The notes beneath the pieces are model-generated. The model saw nothing but the letters and a program-made list of their open reading frames with translations, was not told where the DNA came from and searched no databases. A stretch of 64,000 nucleotides of DNA, taken from positions 221,536 through 285,535 of the forward strand of contig QAOA01000533.1 of the NCBI GenBank assembly GCA_003255065.1, given 5' to 3'. This document shows, in pieces, positions 62,151 through 64,000 of this stretch. The position numbers and the translations under genes are program-made. Source of the stretch: Cercis canadensis (lineage: Eukaryota; Streptophyta; Magnoliopsida; Fabales; Fabaceae). Within the stretch, counting starts at the first letter, position 1. The number at the start of each line of letters is the position of its first letter.

Positions 62151-64000
62151 AGTTAGAAACAGGGATGAACCGCAAAAGGGTCCCGGGGCAGATATAGTGT
62201 CTCACCAGGAAACTGTCCAGCCCCAGGTACAGTGAACCATAAGCGAAATATCCGAGTTAGAAATAGGGATTAACCGAAAACGGGTCCCGAGGAAGATATA
62301 GTGACTCACAAGGAAACTGTCCAGTCCTAGATACAGTGAATTATAAGAAAAATATTCGAGTTAGAAATATTTAGAAACAGGGATGAACCGAAACAGGGTC
62401 ACGGGGCAGAGATAGTGACTCACCAGGAAACTGTCCAGTCCTCTATACAGTAAACTATAAGAAAAATATCCGAGTTAGAAACATTTAAAAACAGGGATGA
62501 ACCGAAACAGGGTCCCGGGGCAGATATAGTGACTCACCAGGAAACTGTCCAGTCCCAGATAAAGTGAACCATAAGAAAAATATCCGAGTCAGAAATAGGG
62601 ATGAACAGAAATAGCGCCCTGACCCAGATATAGTGACTCACCAGCAAACTAGTCAGCCCCAGTTACAGTGAACTAGAAGAAAAATATCCGAGTTAGAAAT
62701 AGGGATGAACCGAAACAGGTTCCTGGGGCAGATATAGTGACTCACCAGGAAACTGTCCAGCCCCAGATACAGTGAACCAAAAGAAAAATATCCGAGTTAG
62801 AAACAGTTAGAAACATGGATGAACCGAAACAGGGTTCTGGGGCAGATATAGTGACTCACCAGCAAACTGTCCAGTCCCAAGTAAAGTGAACCATAAGAAA
62901 AAATATCCGAGTCAGAAATAGGGACGAACTGAAACAGGGCCCTAGGCCAGATATAGTGACTCAATAGGAAACTGTCAAGCCCCAGATACAGTGAACCAGA
63001 AGAAAAATATTCGGGTTAGAAACAGGGATGAACCGAAATAGGGTCTCGGGCCAGATATAGTGACACACCAGGAAACTGCCCAGCGCCAGATACAGTGAAC
63101 CATAAGGAAAATATACGAGTTAGAAACAGGGATGAACCGAAAATGGCTCCCGGGGCAGATATAGTGACTCACAAAGAATCTGTACAGTTATAGAAATAGT
63201 GAATTATGAGAAAAATATTCGAGTTAGAAACATTTAGAAACAGGGATGAACTGAAACAGGGTCCCGGGGCAGATATAGTGACTCACCAGGAAATTGTCCA
63301 GTCCTCGTTACAGTGAACTATAAGAAAAATATCCGAGTTAGAAACATTTAGAAATAGGGATGAACCGAAACAGGGTTCCGGGGCAGTTATAGTGACTCAC
63401 CAAGAAACTGTCCAGTCCTAGATAAGGTGAACCATAAAAAAAATATCCGAGTCAGAAAGAGGTATGAACCGAAACAGGGTCCCGGGACAGATATAGTGAC
63501 TCACCAGGAAATTGTCCAGCCCCAGATACAGTGAACTAAAAGAAAAATATCCAAGTAAGAAACAGTTAGAAACAGGGATGAACTGAAACAGCGTCCCGGG
63601 CCAGATATAGTGACTCACCAGGAAACTGTCCAATCCCAGATAAAGGGAACCAAAAGAAAAATATCTGAGTCAGAAACAGGGATGAACCGAAACAGGGCCC
63701 TGCGCCAGATATAGTGACTCACCAGGAAACTATCCAGCCCTAGATACAGTGAACCAGAAGGAAAATATTCGAGTTAGAAACATGGATGAACCGAAACAGG
63801 GTCCCGGGTCAGATATAGTGACTCACCAGGAAATTGTCCAGCCCCAGATACAGTGAACCATAAGAAAAATATCCGAGTTAGAAACAGGGATGAACCGAAA
63901 ACGGGTACCGGGGCAGATATAGTGACTCACCAGGAATCTGTCCAGTCTTAGATACAGTGAATTATAAGAAAAATATTCAAGTTAGAAACATTTAGAAACA

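Larger units (their letters stand above)
20891..64000 (+). repeat. Satellite array, right arm (104/114-bp monomers), about 43 kb
   Basis: A continuous tandem repeat runs to the window end, roughly 400 monomers by length. Monomer consensus pieces in order: cagatatagtgactcaccag, gaaactgtccagccc, cagatacagtgaaccataag, aaaaatatccgagttagaaa, cagggatgaaccgaaacagg, gtcccgggg. Successive gatgaacc starts are 104 bp apart (63681, 63785, 63889) or 114 bp apart (63131, 63245, 63359). The longer form carries an added TTTAGAAACA or GTTAGAAACA. The array is mosaic, with several higher-order repeats and kilobase duplications listed separately. Open reading frames in it (such as chains of about 103 codons) reflect stop-poor satellite sequence and not genes. 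Confidence 0.97.

Noticed and set aside
20891..64000. CRISPR-like array of regular repeats
   Set aside because: The whole unit repeats, with no unique spacers. Unit length and context are those of a plant satellite, and no cas genes are present.
20891..64000. CENP-B-box-like motif in the monomer (minus strand TTTCGGTTCATCCCTGT)
   Set aside because: TTCG and the central A fit, but the CGGG half is CCTG, so two core positions fail. A conserved satellite segment alone is not evidence for CENP-B-like binding in plants.

Overview
The window reads as plant nuclear heterochromatin, probably pericentromeric or centromeric and probably from a flowering plant. The evidence is a large tandem satellite with higher-order structure, broken by Ty3/gypsy LTR retrotransposons whose polyprotein resembles the Athila lineage and whose primer-binding sites match plant tRNA-Asp. 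I see no host gene, rRNA, tRNA gene or CRISPR array. The species and the exact family assignments are inference.

Layout. (1) 1-2177: satellite in one orientation, all about 104-bp monomers. (2) 2178-2368: a run of N. (3) 2369-20890: a block of retrotransposon sequence read entirely on the minus strand. It has three internal regions separated by LTRs: element C (14423-19294), element B (6190-12793) and element A (2369-4796, cut by the gap). LTRs lie at 19295-20632, 12794-14422 and 4797-6114, with truncated LTR heads at about 20676-20890, 15056-15286 and 6161-6189. The 12794-14422 LTR has a PBS on one side and a PPT on the other, so it serves both C and B. (4) 20891-64000: about 43 kb of the same satellite in the opposite orientation, with 104-bp and 114-bp monomers, several higher-order repeats (about 540, 767 and 871 bp) and kilobase-scale internal duplications.

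Element B carries protease, reverse transcriptase, RNase H and integrase. It is broken by two in-frame nonsense codons, a 5' gag deletion and changed key residues. Elements A and C lack pol. They share a different ORF of about 577 codons: a CCHC zinc knuckle, a linker, a Cys-rich segment related to the B protease-RT linker, an unrecognised domain and a hydrophobic C-terminal region. A and C carry different disabling mutations, so an intact ancestor of this non-autonomous family is implied. B, or an intact relative, could have supplied enzymes in trans through shared LTR, PBS and PPT sequences.

The most noteworthy features are the tandem shared-LTR arrangement, the non-autonomous family with an unrecognised ORF, a 45-bp satellite splinter trapped between two LTR ends, the opposite satellite orientation and different monomer composition on the two sides, and the multi-level satellite architecture. 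Three isolated single Ns sit at or beside local duplications and may mark assembly joins.
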